DNA of 55,328 nt from an uncultured Lachnospiraceae bacterium (GCA_910586615.1 CAJUJP010000029.1:1-55328); one strand, 5' to 3'; counted from the first letter of the stretch, positions 26,344 to 34,862 are shown. Numbers and translations: made by a program. Notes: generated by a model from the letters alone, not told the origin.

Positions 26344-27630
26344 TCAAATACGCAAGAGACACACGGCCTCTATACTGTCCGTAAACGGAAACATGTCCAC
26401 AGGCGTTATTTCCTCCACCCGGTAATTTCCGGCTGTGCCTGCTTCCTGCACTTTCTTTCCCCTTTCCCGGCGCTTTCCGGCATCTGTTCCTGATGCGCCG
26501 GCATCATTTCTGCACCGCTTTCCGGTCAGATATTCCAGATCTCTGCACAGAGTCTCAGGATTACAGGAAATATACACAATCCTTTTGGGCCGCAGACAGA
26601 GCAGCGCATCCATAAATGCCTCCGTGCTGCCGCTTCTTGGAGGATCCATAAAGACCACATCTGCCTTTTCTCCGGCATCCGCAAACTGTACCATAAATTT
26701 TCCCGCGTCATTCTGGTAAAAGTCCACATTCTTTATCCCGTTAAGCTTCCCATTGACCACCGCATCCTTCACCGCAGCCTGATTCAACTCAACGCCGATC
26801 ACTTTTCCGGCAGATCCCGCGGCAGCAAGCCCGATCGTCCCGATTCCGCAGTACGCATCAATTACCGTTTCCGATCCGGTCAAGGCAGCATATTCCAGCG
26901 CCTTGCCATAAAGCTTCTCCGTCTGTACTGCATTTACCTGATAAAAGGATTTTGGCGAAATGCGAAAAGTTCTGCCGCACAATCTGTCCTCTATATAACC
27001 TTTCCCGTAGAGCACCTGTTCCTTATCACCGAGAACCATGCTTGTTCTTTTATTATTTACATTTAAAACGATCGTCGTGATTTCGGGATGAAGTTTACAT
27101 AACGCATTGACAAAATTTTTTCGGGAAGGAAGAATCGGGGAACTGAGCACCAGCACCACCATGATCTGCCCCGTTGTATGCCCGACACGGATCAGAACAT
27201 GCCGCAGCAGGCCGTATCCCGTATCCTCGTTATATGTCTTGTACTTAAAAGATTTGGCCAGTTCCCTGATGGAAAGAATGATCTCATCCGCTTTACGGTC
27301 TTCCAGCAAGCACTGTTCTACCGGCACCACATGATGCGTACCTTCCTGATAAATTCCCGACACGATTCCCCGGCCTTTTTGGAAATCAAAAACGGCGTGC
27401 ACCTTATTACGGTAATGTTCCGGGACATCCATTCCAATGATCTTGTTTATTTTTCCGTACTTTTCCAAAAGCTGCTCCACGGTCTTCTGTTTCTGCCTGA
27501 GCTGCTCTGCATATGGCATTCCAATATAGCGGCATCCTCCGCACTTATTGGCCACCGGGCAAGGCCTGTCCTTCCTGCCTTCGCCTCTGTTTCCTTCCAT
27601 ATCCCTGCTCCTGCCTGCATTTCTATTCAT
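26344..27630 (-). CDS. rlmD: 23S rRNA (uracil-5-)-methyltransferase RlmD/RumA family
   Basis: 428 residues. Iron-sulfur cysteines C24, C30, C33 and C107 bind a 4Fe-4S cluster in the family. The SAM-binding region is VIDAYCGIGTIGLAAAGSAG, and MDPPRSGS precedes the catalytic Cys356 in YISCNPETL. It methylates uridine of 23S rRNA using SAM; Gram-positive paralogues differ in target U, so the symbol is tentative. Residues about 371-402 are a Lys/Arg/Gly/Ala-rich insertion not expected in the family. The TRAM domain seems absent. The ATG follows GGGGAG. Confidence 0.85.
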   Translation of the reverse strand: MNRNAGRSRDMEGNRGEGRKDRPCPVANKCGGCRYIGMPYAEQLRQKQKTVEQLLEKYGKINKIIGMDVPEHYRNKVHAVFDFQKGRGIVSGIYQEGTHHVVPVEQCLLEDRKADEIILSIRELAKSFKYKTYNEDTGYGLLRHVLIRVGHTTGQIMVVLVLSSPILPSRKNFVNALCKLHPEITTIVLNVNNKRTSMVLGDKEQVLYGKGYIEDRLCGRTFRISPKSFYQVNAVQTEKLYGKALEYAALTGSETVIDAYCGIGTIGLAAAGSAGKVIGVELNQAAVKDAVVNGKLNGIKNVDFYQNDAGKFMVQFADAGEKADVVFMDPPRSGSTEAFMDALLCLRPKRIVYISCNPETLCRDLEYLTGKRCRNDAGASGTDAGKRRERGKKVQEAGTAGNYRVEEITPVDMFPFTDSIEAVCLLRI

Positions 27631-27806
27631 TTTCTCCCCTATCCCTTTCTCCCATGCAAATCCTCTATATATCTATCCTTGAGCAAAGAAATTTCCCATC
27701 CCATAAAAGGATATCCGCTCATCGCTCTTCTTCACCGCCATATAAAAAAGCCCTAAGACTTAATTTATCTCAGAGCTATTCTAACATATACTCAATCATT
27801 CAATCT

Positions 27807-27867
27807 AATCCCCATTCACATTGCAAACCTGCCTGCAATACTTCTTAAATAGAACGTTGAAAAATCT
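27807..27867 (+). repeat. Dispersed repeat R2, copy 2
   Basis: The second copy of the 61-base element at 9121-9181. It keeps TTGCAA...TTGCAA-like inverted arms, CTTAAATAGA and GTTGAAAAATCT. It lies in the 258-base gap between the RlmD gene start and the 3' end of the small gene at 27889. Confidence 0.5.
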
Positions 27868-27888
27868 CTGCCTCACATCCGGTCTCTG

Positions 27889-28164
27889 TCACACAATCCC
27901 CAGCTTCACGCTCTCAATGCCTTTCACCAGATCTCTGGCAAGTACACTGTCCGCTTCATTAATGCGGATCGTAAATGCGTTCCTTCCGGCATCTCCGTTC
28001 CCGAAAAACTTATGCCACAGCCTCTGTTCCGGCCACTCCACAAAAAAAGAAATCCTGTTTGAAAGAAGCAGCTTCTCCAGCTTATCCTTGCTCTCTACAC
28101 TGTACACTTTACAAAACGGAATTTCATGATTAAAAAACAATGCGTTAAAATTTATTGCCTCCAC
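27889..28164 (-). CDS. Hypothetical protein, 91 aa, DUF2007-like outline
   Basis: The 91 residues run CKVYSVESKDKLEKLLLSNR, ISFFVEWPEQ, then FTIRINEADSVLARDLVKG. The strand-helix-strand outline resembles small 'putative signal transducing' DUF2007 proteins, but the match is by pattern only. The start is GTG at 28164 behind GGGGGTGG. A strong promoter with an internal palindrome lies upstream at 28248-28277, so expression is likely regulated. Probably cytoplasmic. Confidence 0.6.
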   Translation of the reverse strand: MEAINFNALFFNHEIPFCKVYSVESKDKLEKLLLSNRISFFVEWPEQRLWHKFFGNGDAGRNAFTIRINEADSVLARDLVKGIESVKLGIV

Positions 28165-28247
28165 AATACCACCCCCATAAAACCAAGCTTCTGTCTTGCT
28201 GTGATCCGTCAGCCTTTGCTTTTAGCTTTATGTTAACTTGTGTGCTC

Positions 28248-28277
28248 ATTATACACTACATATTGTAGGAAAATCAA
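28248..28277 (-). promoter_or_regulatory. Promoter with BlaI-like dyad for the small gene
   Basis: On the minus strand, TTGATT (28277-28272) and TATAAT (28253-28248) are 18 bases apart. The spacer holds CTACATATTGTAG (28256-28268), a dyad with the same TACA-N3-TGTA form as the candidate BlaI box at 9448-9458. Confidence 0.5.
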
Positions 28278-28348
28278 CATCTTTTGATATTTTCTACAAA
28301 ATAACCAAATATTTATGTAAATCTTGTATATATTGTCTGCCTTATAGT

Positions 28349-28657
28349 TCAATATGCAATCTCAGTCCAGGGCCGTTTTGCCTTTTCCGTCCAGTATTCC
28401 CTGCGGGTCTCATGCTGCTCGTTGATCCATTCGGCTGCCTGTTCCACCCCCTCCGCAGTCAAAGGCACATCAATGGATTCCCTAAGATGTTCCGGCGTGC
28501 GCACCATGTTAAGCGGTTCCGGCCAGATCGTCACCCTGATCACATCCTCTTCGCCGCTTCTTACTTTCTTGAGCATGTACCGCATTCCTTCCATACTGCC
28601 GGAATACTCTTCCTTCTTAATATAATTGAGCGGATGAAATGTTTCCTTATCCAGCAT
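28349..28657 (-). CDS. Hypothetical protein, 102 aa
   Basis: No family is recognised. The sequence begins MLDKETFHPLNYIKKEEYSG and has VTIWPEPLNMVRTPEHLRES and a C-terminal helix WINEQHETRREYWTE; it is soluble, with mixed charge. The ATG at 28657 has GGAGG nine bases upstream; GTG at 28660 is in frame and possible. It lies upstream of the 91-residue gene on the same strand but separated by that gene's own promoter. Likely a real, lineage-specific gene. Confidence 0.6.
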   Translation of the reverse strand: MLDKETFHPLNYIKKEEYSGSMEGMRYMLKKVRSGEEDVIRVTIWPEPLNMVRTPEHLRESIDVPLTAEGVEQAAEWINEQHETRREYWTEKAKRPWTEIAY

Positions 28658-28732
28658 CACATGACTCCTCCATTAGCCGACTCTGTATCAAAGCACCGCT
28701 GCCCGCCCCCAACAGCCTGAACGGGCCGATAT

Positions 28733-28775
28733 ACAACAAAACCCTCTAAATGCTGCTGCCAACATCTAAAGGGTT
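28733..28775 (-). terminator. Intrinsic terminator after tRNA-Pro
   Basis: On the minus strand AACCCT and AGGGTT (28775-28740), extended by TTAGATG/CATTTAG-like pairing, form a hairpin followed by TTTGTT. It lies eight bases after the tRNA end. Confidence 0.75.
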
Positions 28776-28783
28776 CTGCCTGA

Positions 28784-28856
28784 TCGGAATGACAAGACTT
28801 GAACTTGCGACCTCTACTTCCCTAAAGTAGCGCTCTACCACCTGAGCCACATCCCG
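28784..28856 (-). tRNA. tRNA-Pro(AGG)
   Basis: 73 bases fold into a standard cloverleaf: acceptor CGGGATG/CATTCCG, D-stem GCTC/GAGC, anticodon stem CTACT/AGTAG with loop TTAGGGA (anticodon AGG), and T-stem GCAAG/CTTGT with loop TTCAAGT. Discriminator A is followed by TCA, so the 3' CCA is not encoded. The G after the anticodon suits tRNA-Pro. An A34 proline anticodon is less common in bacteria than TGG and would need modification or superwobble to read other proline codons. Confidence 0.93.
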
Positions 28857-28883
28857 AAATACATATTGAAAACCACAAAACAT

Positions 28884-28912
28884 AATCTACTATATCTATG
28901 ATGATTTGTCAA
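28884..28912 (-). promoter_or_regulatory. Promoter of tRNA-Pro
   Basis: On the minus strand TTGACA (28912-28907) and TAGATT (28889-28884) are spaced by 17 bases and end 27 bases before the tRNA. The remaining gap to 29118 is AT-rich with repeated TTCAACTA-type words and no gene. Confidence 0.6.
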
Positions 28913-29118
28913 TATGTTTTTTTCACTTTCAATGATTCTTTTTAATTCTTTCAACTATTTTTCGACTGCTTCAACTACTTTTCAGCTATTTTATGTCAAC
29001 TATTTTCCCTATCTTTTCACACACATTTTTTCTACAGGCCAGACATATGAATGCTTAGACTGCCGTGTCACGATCGCCCGGATGCATACCGCCTGCAAGA
29101 CAATCTATTTAGCAATTA

Positions 29119-30459
29119 CTACCGGTCCATAAAGCGTTCAAATTCATCCTGCGGGATGGGCCGGGAAAAATAATATCCCTGTTGGATCTGGCATCCGATC
29201 TCTTTCAGATAATCACTCTGTTCCAAGGTCTCCACGCCTTCACATAAAGACGTGATGCTTAACCTTTTTGCCATATCGACAACACAGGAAATAATGATCT
29301 TATCGCTTTCCTGCATCATATTTCCTTTTAAAAACACCTTGTCCAGCTTAATGATGTCAATAGGCAGTCTGCTCAACAGATTAAGTGACGAATAACCGGA
29401 GCCGAAATCATCCATAGAAACTTTCGTTCCAAGTTTATGTAAACCTTTAACCAACTCCAACGCCCGCTCCGTATTTTCCAGATAAATGCTTTCCGTCAAT
29501 TCAAATTCAATAAGCCCGCAAGGAATCTGATATGTCTCAAAAAGTTCCTGCACATACTCTAAAATATGCATTTTATTAAGATGGATCCGCGAAACATTGA
29601 GTGAGACAGGAACCACTCTTTTACCCGCCGCAATCCTCTCTGACAAAAATTTAAACACTTCCCTGTAAACATAGTAGTCCACATCCACAACCTGCCCGCT
29701 TCGTTCGATCAGCGGAATAAACTGGTCAGGATAAATAAATGTTCCGTCCGGCCTCTGCCAGCGTACCAGAGCCTCTGCACCGATCAAGTGCAGCGACTCG
29801 GTCTCTATCTTCGGCTGATAATATACCTGAAACTCATAATTGGCGATTGCCCTGGGAACCCGTGAAGTGATCTCCACTTCCCGTTTGATTCCCTCCATCA
29901 TACTGTTATCAAACAGAACGCAGCAGTCTTCTTCCATCTCTTTTGCCACTTTTCTGGCAAGATTCGCATTAGATACTGCCGTTTCCGCATCCAGGCTTCT
30001 GCTGTCCTTGTTAAGCATCGTAATACCCGTACAGAATTTGAGTCTGCTGTTCAGATATTTCTCCCGGAACTTCGTCTCCCTTTCCAGATTGAGCTTATGG
30101 ATAAAATCACGAAATTCCTCATTAGATATATCCCCTCTTAAATAATTGGCGGCAACGAAATTATCTGAGTAAACCCGTGCACAACAGATCAATGTATCAT
30201 TACCTGTGACCATTTCTTCCACGAAGTCTTTTAACAGTGCATCTCCAACCTGATAGCCGTAAGTATCATTTATATACTTAAAATACTTTATGTCCGTATA
30301 GATGACCGTGATCCTGTCCTCTCCGATCTGCTCTATGCCCTTTTCCAGCTTCTCCAAAAAAACTTCATAACTGTCCAGCCCTGTCAGTGAATCCTTCCTG
30401 ACCGGCCGTTCTGCCGATGCCATCTCTTCCTTAATCTGTCCTGCCAGCGAATCAACCAT
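29119..30459 (-). CDS. EAL-domain c-di-GMP phosphodiesterase with degenerate GGDEF
   Basis: About 446 residues. The N-terminal GGDEF-like domain reads RVYSDNF where RxGGDEF is expected, so it should not make c-di-GMP. The EAL domain is intact: GAEALVRW, SLNVSR, IEFELTES, SMDDFGSGYSSL, IKLDKVFL, LCEGVET and QQGYYFSRP hold the metal-binding and catalytic residues. It should hydrolyse c-di-GMP in the cytoplasm. The start is uncertain: ATG at 30459 has GGGGA nine bases upstream; a TTG at 30561 has none. A 9-base inverted repeat lies upstream (30577-30608). Confidence 0.85.
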   Translation of the reverse strand: MVDSLAGQIKEEMASAERPVRKDSLTGLDSYEVFLEKLEKGIEQIGEDRITVIYTDIKYFKYINDTYGYQVGDALLKDFVEEMVTGNDTLICCARVYSDNFVAANYLRGDISNEEFRDFIHKLNLERETKFREKYLNSRLKFCTGITMLNKDSRSLDAETAVSNANLARKVAKEMEEDCCVLFDNSMMEGIKREVEITSRVPRAIANYEFQVYYQPKIETESLHLIGAEALVRWQRPDGTFIYPDQFIPLIERSGQVVDVDYYVYREVFKFLSERIAAGKRVVPVSLNVSRIHLNKMHILEYVQELFETYQIPCGLIEFELTESIYLENTERALELVKGLHKLGTKVSMDDFGSGYSSLNLLSRLPIDIIKLDKVFLKGNMMQESDKIIISCVVDMAKRLSITSLCEGVETLEQSDYLKEIGCQIQQGYYFSRPIPQDEFERFMDR

Positions 30460-30576
30460 ATCTGTCTGTCCCCAATACCCTCTTCTTAATCCGTCTGCAT
30501 ACACCCCGCTGTCTGAGCCTCTCTTTCTCAGATGTACAGGGATGTTCCCCTCTTGCCACAATATCCCGATCTCTTA

Positions 30577-30608
30577 ACGTAACGTTCAGCCTACACCTCA
30601 CGTTACGT
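30577..30608. repeat. Inverted repeat ACGTAACGT/ACGTTACGT
   Basis: ACGTAACGT (30577-30585) and ACGTTACGT (30600-30608) are perfect inverted 9-mers, each itself almost palindromic, upstream of the EAL gene. They could be an operator. In the same 325-base gap, GTCAGAGC (30687-30694) and GCTCTGAC (30723-30730) form a second inverted repeat behind the PepD gene. Confidence 0.45.
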
Positions 30609-30784
30609 CTTTTCTTCATTCTACGATGATGCCTGCACTCTGTCAACCGCTCATACACTGAATCTGCTTTTTATGCTAATACCCATGTCAGAGCAATTTA
30701 CTGCAATCAAGGCATATCCCCGGCTCTGACTCAAATTACCGCTTAAAAAATAAGTATATCAGCATGATTTTTAATCCCTATGCA

Positions 30785-32278
30785 CTAACGGCGGCAGGCC
30801 AGCACTGCCAGCAGATACTCCCACATTCTCTGCACAGATGCAATATCAAAACTCTCCTTCGTGGTATGCACATCCGCCATATCCGGTCCGATCGAAACAC
30901 AGTCAAGACCGTCTATTTTACTGACCAGAATCCCGCACTCTACACCTGCGTGGATGGCTTCCATCACAGGCTTCTTTCCGTACATTTTCTCATAGACGTC
31001 CGCAATGATCTCACGAAGCGGCGATTCTTTGCGGTATGCCCAGCCCGGATAAGCATTCCTGACTTCTGCCGCCGCTCCGGCCTCTTCCGCAATCTGAAGC
31101 ATCCGCTTGCACAACAACTCCTTATCTTCATCTACAGAACTTCTGACAGCATAAGACAGCCTGAGTTCCTTTTGCTCCACTCTGACAATACCCAGGTTCA
31201 ATGAGGTCTGAACCAGGCCCTCCAATTCACGACTCATGGCAATCACGCCATTGGGAAGTTCTTGCAGACAGGCCAACGCTTTCTTTGTGGTCTCAGCTGT
31301 ATAGCAGGTCACCTGCCGTCTTTCGGCTTCTACCGGTGCACTGTCCTGACTCTCGTAATTCCACGACCCGAATTCCAGCGCAAATCCCGGATCTTTATCT
31401 CCAAGTTCTGCACGGACAGCATTTTCCTCTTCTCGCAAATATTCTTCTGCACTCTCCTCCTGTCCAGGCTTCAGCGCGATCACCGCCTCCGCCTCCTTGG
31501 GAATCGCATTATCTGCCATGCCGCCTGTCATCGTACACAGTCTCACGCCAAAACGATCTGATAATCCTAAAAGGATCCGTCCAAGCAGACGATTGGCATT
31601 GCCCCGTCCCTTATCGATCTCAATTCCGGAATGACCGCCCAGCAGGCCCTTGACCCTGATGCAATATAACACCGCTTCCTGATCAGCCGTGTCTTCTTCC
31701 TGCATTGGAATGTTCACGTCCACTCTGGCGCCTCCGGCACAGCTGGTAATGACAACCCCCTCTTCCTCCTGATCCAGATTGATCAGACGTTTTCCGCGCA
31801 GCATGGACAGATCAATCCCCAGCGCTCCCTCCATGCCTGTCTCCTCATTCACTGTCAGAATCACTTCCAGGCGGGGATGGCTGATCTCATCGGAAGCCAG
31901 AATTGCCAGCGCATAGGCTATGGCAATACCATCATCGCCTCCAAGGCTTGTCCCTTCTGCATGAATCCTGCCATTCTCCACGCACAGCCGCAGAGGATCC
32001 TTTGTCAGATCAATACTGCATCCCGGTTCGCTGACTGCAACCATATCCATATGTCCCTGCAAAATATAGGGTTCTTCATTCTCATAGCCTTCCGTTGCCT
32101 CTTTCACGATAATGATGTTCATCAAATCGTCCTGCACACATTCAAGTCCTCTGTCGTCGGCAAATTTCTTCAGGTAATCACTGATCTGCTTCACATTTCC
32201 GGATCCGTGCGGTATCCTGCTGATCTCTTCAAAATAATAAAATACGCTCTGCGGCGACAAACCTTCCAAAACCCTCAT
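30785..32278 (-). CDS. pepD: Aminoacyl-histidine dipeptidase (PepD, M20C)
   Basis: About 497 residues. The start is MRVLEGLSPQSVFYYFEEIS. Zinc-ligand motifs are ILQGHMDMV, SLGGDDGIA and TVNEETGMEGA, and the C-terminal GVECGILVSKI and SIGPDMADVHTTKE follow as in PepD. It is a cytoplasmic dipeptidase with broad specificity including Xaa-His. The ATG at 32278 follows GGAGG; an upstream in-frame start at 32359 is unsupported. It is a monocistronic-looking gene with intergenic space on both sides. Confidence 0.92.
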   Translation of the reverse strand: MRVLEGLSPQSVFYYFEEISRIPHGSGNVKQISDYLKKFADDRGLECVQDDLMNIIIVKEATEGYENEEPYILQGHMDMVAVSEPGCSIDLTKDPLRLCVENGRIHAEGTSLGGDDGIAIAYALAILASDEISHPRLEVILTVNEETGMEGALGIDLSMLRGKRLINLDQEEEGVVITSCAGGARVDVNIPMQEEDTADQEAVLYCIRVKGLLGGHSGIEIDKGRGNANRLLGRILLGLSDRFGVRLCTMTGGMADNAIPKEAEAVIALKPGQEESAEEYLREEENAVRAELGDKDPGFALEFGSWNYESQDSAPVEAERRQVTCYTAETTKKALACLQELPNGVIAMSRELEGLVQTSLNLGIVRVEQKELRLSYAVRSSVDEDKELLCKRMLQIAEEAGAAAEVRNAYPGWAYRKESPLREIIADVYEKMYGKKPVMEAIHAGVECGILVSKIDGLDCVSIGPDMADVHTTKESFDIASVQRMWEYLLAVLACRR

Positions 32279-32448
32279 TATGTCTTCCTCCAAATTATGT
32301 TTTTCCGATGAGTTCCCGATATTGCACACTAATACCGGTGCATACAGGAACTGATACATATTTATCTTATTTTACCATGATTTTCATATTTTACACTATT
32401 TTTTCGGTGGAAATTCATAAATGAGTGTTTTAAAACCACTTTCCGCTG

Positions 32449-33840
32449 CTACCTCTTTTCCCATTTTATGCTTAACCGCCACGCAGGACGCTGTACCGCC
32501 GCCTCTGATGTAATAACTCTCTCATTGCGGCAGACACTGAGCAGAAGTCCGACCAGCGCCGCATAAGTCACGGCCGTACAGCCGCCGTAAGACACAAATG
32601 GAAGCTGCTGGCTGCTCACAGGATAATATCCGGTATTGATCAGGATTCCTTCCATGCAGTTAAACAGCAGTACCAAAAAACATGCCGCAGAAATGATAAA
32701 ACCCAGTTGATTTTTCTGGCGTCTTACAATCTGAAATGCCCGCAGGATCACCGCCCCAAGCGCCAGGACCACCCCCAGGCCTGCAAGAAGCCCATATGTA
32801 CAAATAATGCAGAACAGAATAAAAGGATTCATTGCAAATGAAGATGCCGGATTCCCGACCATCCTGTCACTTGCAAAGGGATTTGCAGCGGATGCCCCGA
32901 TCAGTTTCACGCCTTCCCATTCCTGTCTGATCCACTGATATATATAGCCCGATTCGTTTGCATACCGCTCCGGATAAAGCCATCCAAGTATGCGCTGTAC
33001 CTGAAATCCATAGCCCGCCCCGAACAGCATACTTCTGACCAGAACAAATCCCGCCGGAATCACGATCAGAATTCCTGCGCTTATGACTGTCGCAATCCTC
33101 CGGTCCACCGTATACCATTTTTTCCAGACAGCAATAAAAAGCAGTGCAGTGCACATCATATAAATGTTTAACGCAACATATAGCGTACCGGAAAGCTTCC
33201 ATGCAAAAAACAGGAGCACGAACTGCATGATAATCCCCAGCCCCACTGCGCTGTACCCCCGTCCTCTCAGACGATACAAAACCGCCGCATAAACAGGAAC
33301 ATAAAGATAGGACAGCATAAACATAAGAGGCATCCCGCCCCACCTCGCCGAGTATATCCTGCATATGCATATAGCAATCGTAAGCAGCACTCCTATAAGA
33401 TAAGCATATCGCCCAAGCAGCGTATAATCCAGAAAATACACGCCAGCCATCACACCAAAGGACAGCAGGACGACAGCGCACTGCCTCACAACATCCTCAA
33501 GGCAGAACCATGCAGTACTCTGTCTCACAATATCTTTCGAATAGAACCACATATCGTCCAGGACACACATAACTGCCAGACCTGCAAGACTGAACAACAG
33601 GAACATAGCAATCATTTTATAATCTGCCTGAGGGCGGTGTATCCTGTCCAGTTCCACACCCACTCCGACCGGATCTCCCATCTCACGCACTGCTTTGTCC
33701 ACAGCCTCGTCATGGGAAAGACCGGATATTTCATAAGCTGATGCCTGATCCGTAATATGGTCAGCCAATTCTTTCGCAACATCCGTCCGTGCCCTGACAC
33801 ACCGGATCTGCTCTGTAACATTTTGAATAAACTTCTCCAT
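32449..33840 (-). CDS. FtsW/RodA/SpoVE-like protein with permease-prefix N-terminus
   Basis: About 463 residues. Residues 1-70 resemble the DUF1700-like 'permease prefix' helix bundle (LADHITDQASAYEISGLSHD, EAVDKAVREMGDP). About ten membrane helices of the SEDS fold follow, ending with QLPFVSYGGCTAVTY, the conserved C-terminal SEDS motif. The extracellular loop that in FtsW/RodA reads H-T-D-F-I-F reads MNPFILF here, with Pro339 in place of the catalytic Asp. Glycosyltransferase activity is therefore doubtful. The ATG overlaps the PadR stop codon, so the two are coupled. Confidence 0.82.
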   Translation of the reverse strand: MEKFIQNVTEQIRCVRARTDVAKELADHITDQASAYEISGLSHDEAVDKAVREMGDPVGVGVELDRIHRPQADYKMIAMFLLFSLAGLAVMCVLDDMWFYSKDIVRQSTAWFCLEDVVRQCAVVLLSFGVMAGVYFLDYTLLGRYAYLIGVLLTIAICICRIYSARWGGMPLMFMLSYLYVPVYAAVLYRLRGRGYSAVGLGIIMQFVLLFFAWKLSGTLYVALNIYMMCTALLFIAVWKKWYTVDRRIATVISAGILIVIPAGFVLVRSMLFGAGYGFQVQRILGWLYPERYANESGYIYQWIRQEWEGVKLIGASAANPFASDRMVGNPASSFAMNPFILFCIICTYGLLAGLGVVLALGAVILRAFQIVRRQKNQLGFIISAACFLVLLFNCMEGILINTGYYPVSSQQLPFVSYGGCTAVTYAALVGLLLSVCRNERVITSEAAVQRPAWRLSIKWEKR

Positions 33841-34172
33841 CACACAATCACCTCCCAAAGAACATTGAGAACCGCGGTCTGATATTCCTGCCACTCTTCC
33901 TTCCTGGCTTTCAAATACTTTCTGCCCTCTTTGGTGATGCTGTAGTATTTGCGCTGTTTCCCGCTCACTTCACTCTCGTAAGAAGACAGATACCGCTTTC
34001 CTTCCAGAGAATGCAGCAACGGATAAAGCGTCCCCGCCTTCAACGTAAATACATTGTTCGATTTCTCCTGAAGCGACTCGATCATCTCATACCCGTACAT
34101 ATCCTTCTCTTCCAGAAGCCGCAGCAAAAGCATGGAAGTGCTTCCCGAAATCAAAGATTTGTCTATTGACAT
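33840..34172 (-). CDS. PadR family transcriptional regulator
   Basis: 110 residues. LLLRLLEEKDMYGYEMIESL, FTLKAGTLYPLLHSLEGKRYL and GKQRKYYSITKEGRKYL are the PadR winged-helix pattern. The ATG at 34172 follows GGAGGG; the longer in-frame start is unsupported. It is co-transcribed with the FtsW-like gene and lies directly behind a promoter containing two palindromes. Genes of this layout usually repress themselves and release on envelope or drug stress. Confidence 0.9.
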   Translation of the reverse strand: MSIDKSLISGSTSMLLLRLLEEKDMYGYEMIESLQEKSNNVFTLKAGTLYPLLHSLEGKRYLSSYESEVSGKQRKYYSITKEGRKYLKARKEEWQEYQTAVLNVLWEVIV

Positions 34173-34220
34173 TTTGTTCCCTCCTTCATGAAATAACTTG
34201 AAAACCATTTCCTATCATAT

Positions 34221-34271
34221 ATAGATCATCTATACATTTTCATTATATATAGATGGTCTATATATGTCAAC
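34221..34271 (-). promoter_or_regulatory. PadR promoter with two palindromic operators
   Basis: On the minus strand TTGACA (34271-34266) and TATAAT (34248-34243) are exactly 17 bases apart, a near-ideal promoter. A perfect palindrome (arms ATATATAGA/TCTATATAT, 34246-34266) fills the spacer. A second one (TATAGAT-C-ATCTATA, 34221-34235) lies just downstream. Both share the word TATAGAT. Confidence 0.75.
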
Positions 34272-34410
34272 AGAAAGACACCTCTCTTGAGCTGCCGCCT
34301 CCTGCAACCGCCCGATCATTCATTCAACAGAGCCGGCACAAGCGAACATTTTGTGCAATATACACTCCCAATCTTCCATGAATACCTTTCGACATCTTAA
34401 TCCTATACCA

Positions 34411-34445
34411 CAAAAAAAGAGACACAGTCTCTCAACCATGTCTCT
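34411..34445 (-). terminator. Terminator of the infC operon
   Basis: On the minus strand AGAGACA/TGTCTCT (34445-34418) forms a hairpin followed by seven Ts, about 60 bases after the rplT stop codon. Confidence 0.85.
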
Positions 34446-34505
34446 CAAAATCAATTTCATTTTCACAAAACTTTATAACGATGCCTCTAAAGCGTCTCAA
34501 CACCT

Positions 34506-34862
34506 TTATTTCAGATTTGCCTTAGCCAACTCCGCCAATGTCGTAAATCCTGCTGCATCATTAACAGCCATCTCAGCCAGCATCTTTCTGTTCATATCCA
34601 CGCCTGCATTTTTCAGACCGAACATAAATCTGCTGTAAGATAATCCGTTCATTCTTGCCGCAGCGTTGATACGGGCAATCCATAACTGTCTGAACTGACG
34701 CTTCTTCTCTTTTCTTCCTGCGTAAGAAGATGCCAGCGCTCTCATTACGGACTGTTTTGCAACTCTATACTGTTTGGATCTTGCGCCTCTGTAACCTTTC
34801 GCAAGCTTTAATACTCTGTTATGTTTCTTTTTAGCGTTTACACCGCCTTTGATTCTTGCCAT
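34506..34862 (-). CDS. rplT: Ribosomal protein L20
   Basis: 118 residues, full length. MARIKGGVNAKKKHNRVLKL and AKGYRGARSKQYRVAKQSVM are diagnostic of bL20. It binds 23S rRNA early in large-subunit assembly and, in Firmicutes and E. coli, represses its own operon through the leader RNA. Last gene of infC-rpmI-rplT, 137 bases after rpmI, followed by a strong terminator. Confidence 0.98.
   Translation of the reverse strand: MARIKGGVNAKKKHNRVLKLAKGYRGARSKQYRVAKQSVMRALASSYAGRKEKKRQFRQLWIARINAAARMNGLSYSRFMFGLKNAGVDMNRKMLAEMAVNDAAGFTTLAELAKANLK

Noticed and set aside
30452..30658. 68-codon minus frame upstream of the EAL gene
   Set aside because: Arg-rich, spans the inverted repeat and the start region of the EAL gene in another frame; no support as a gene.
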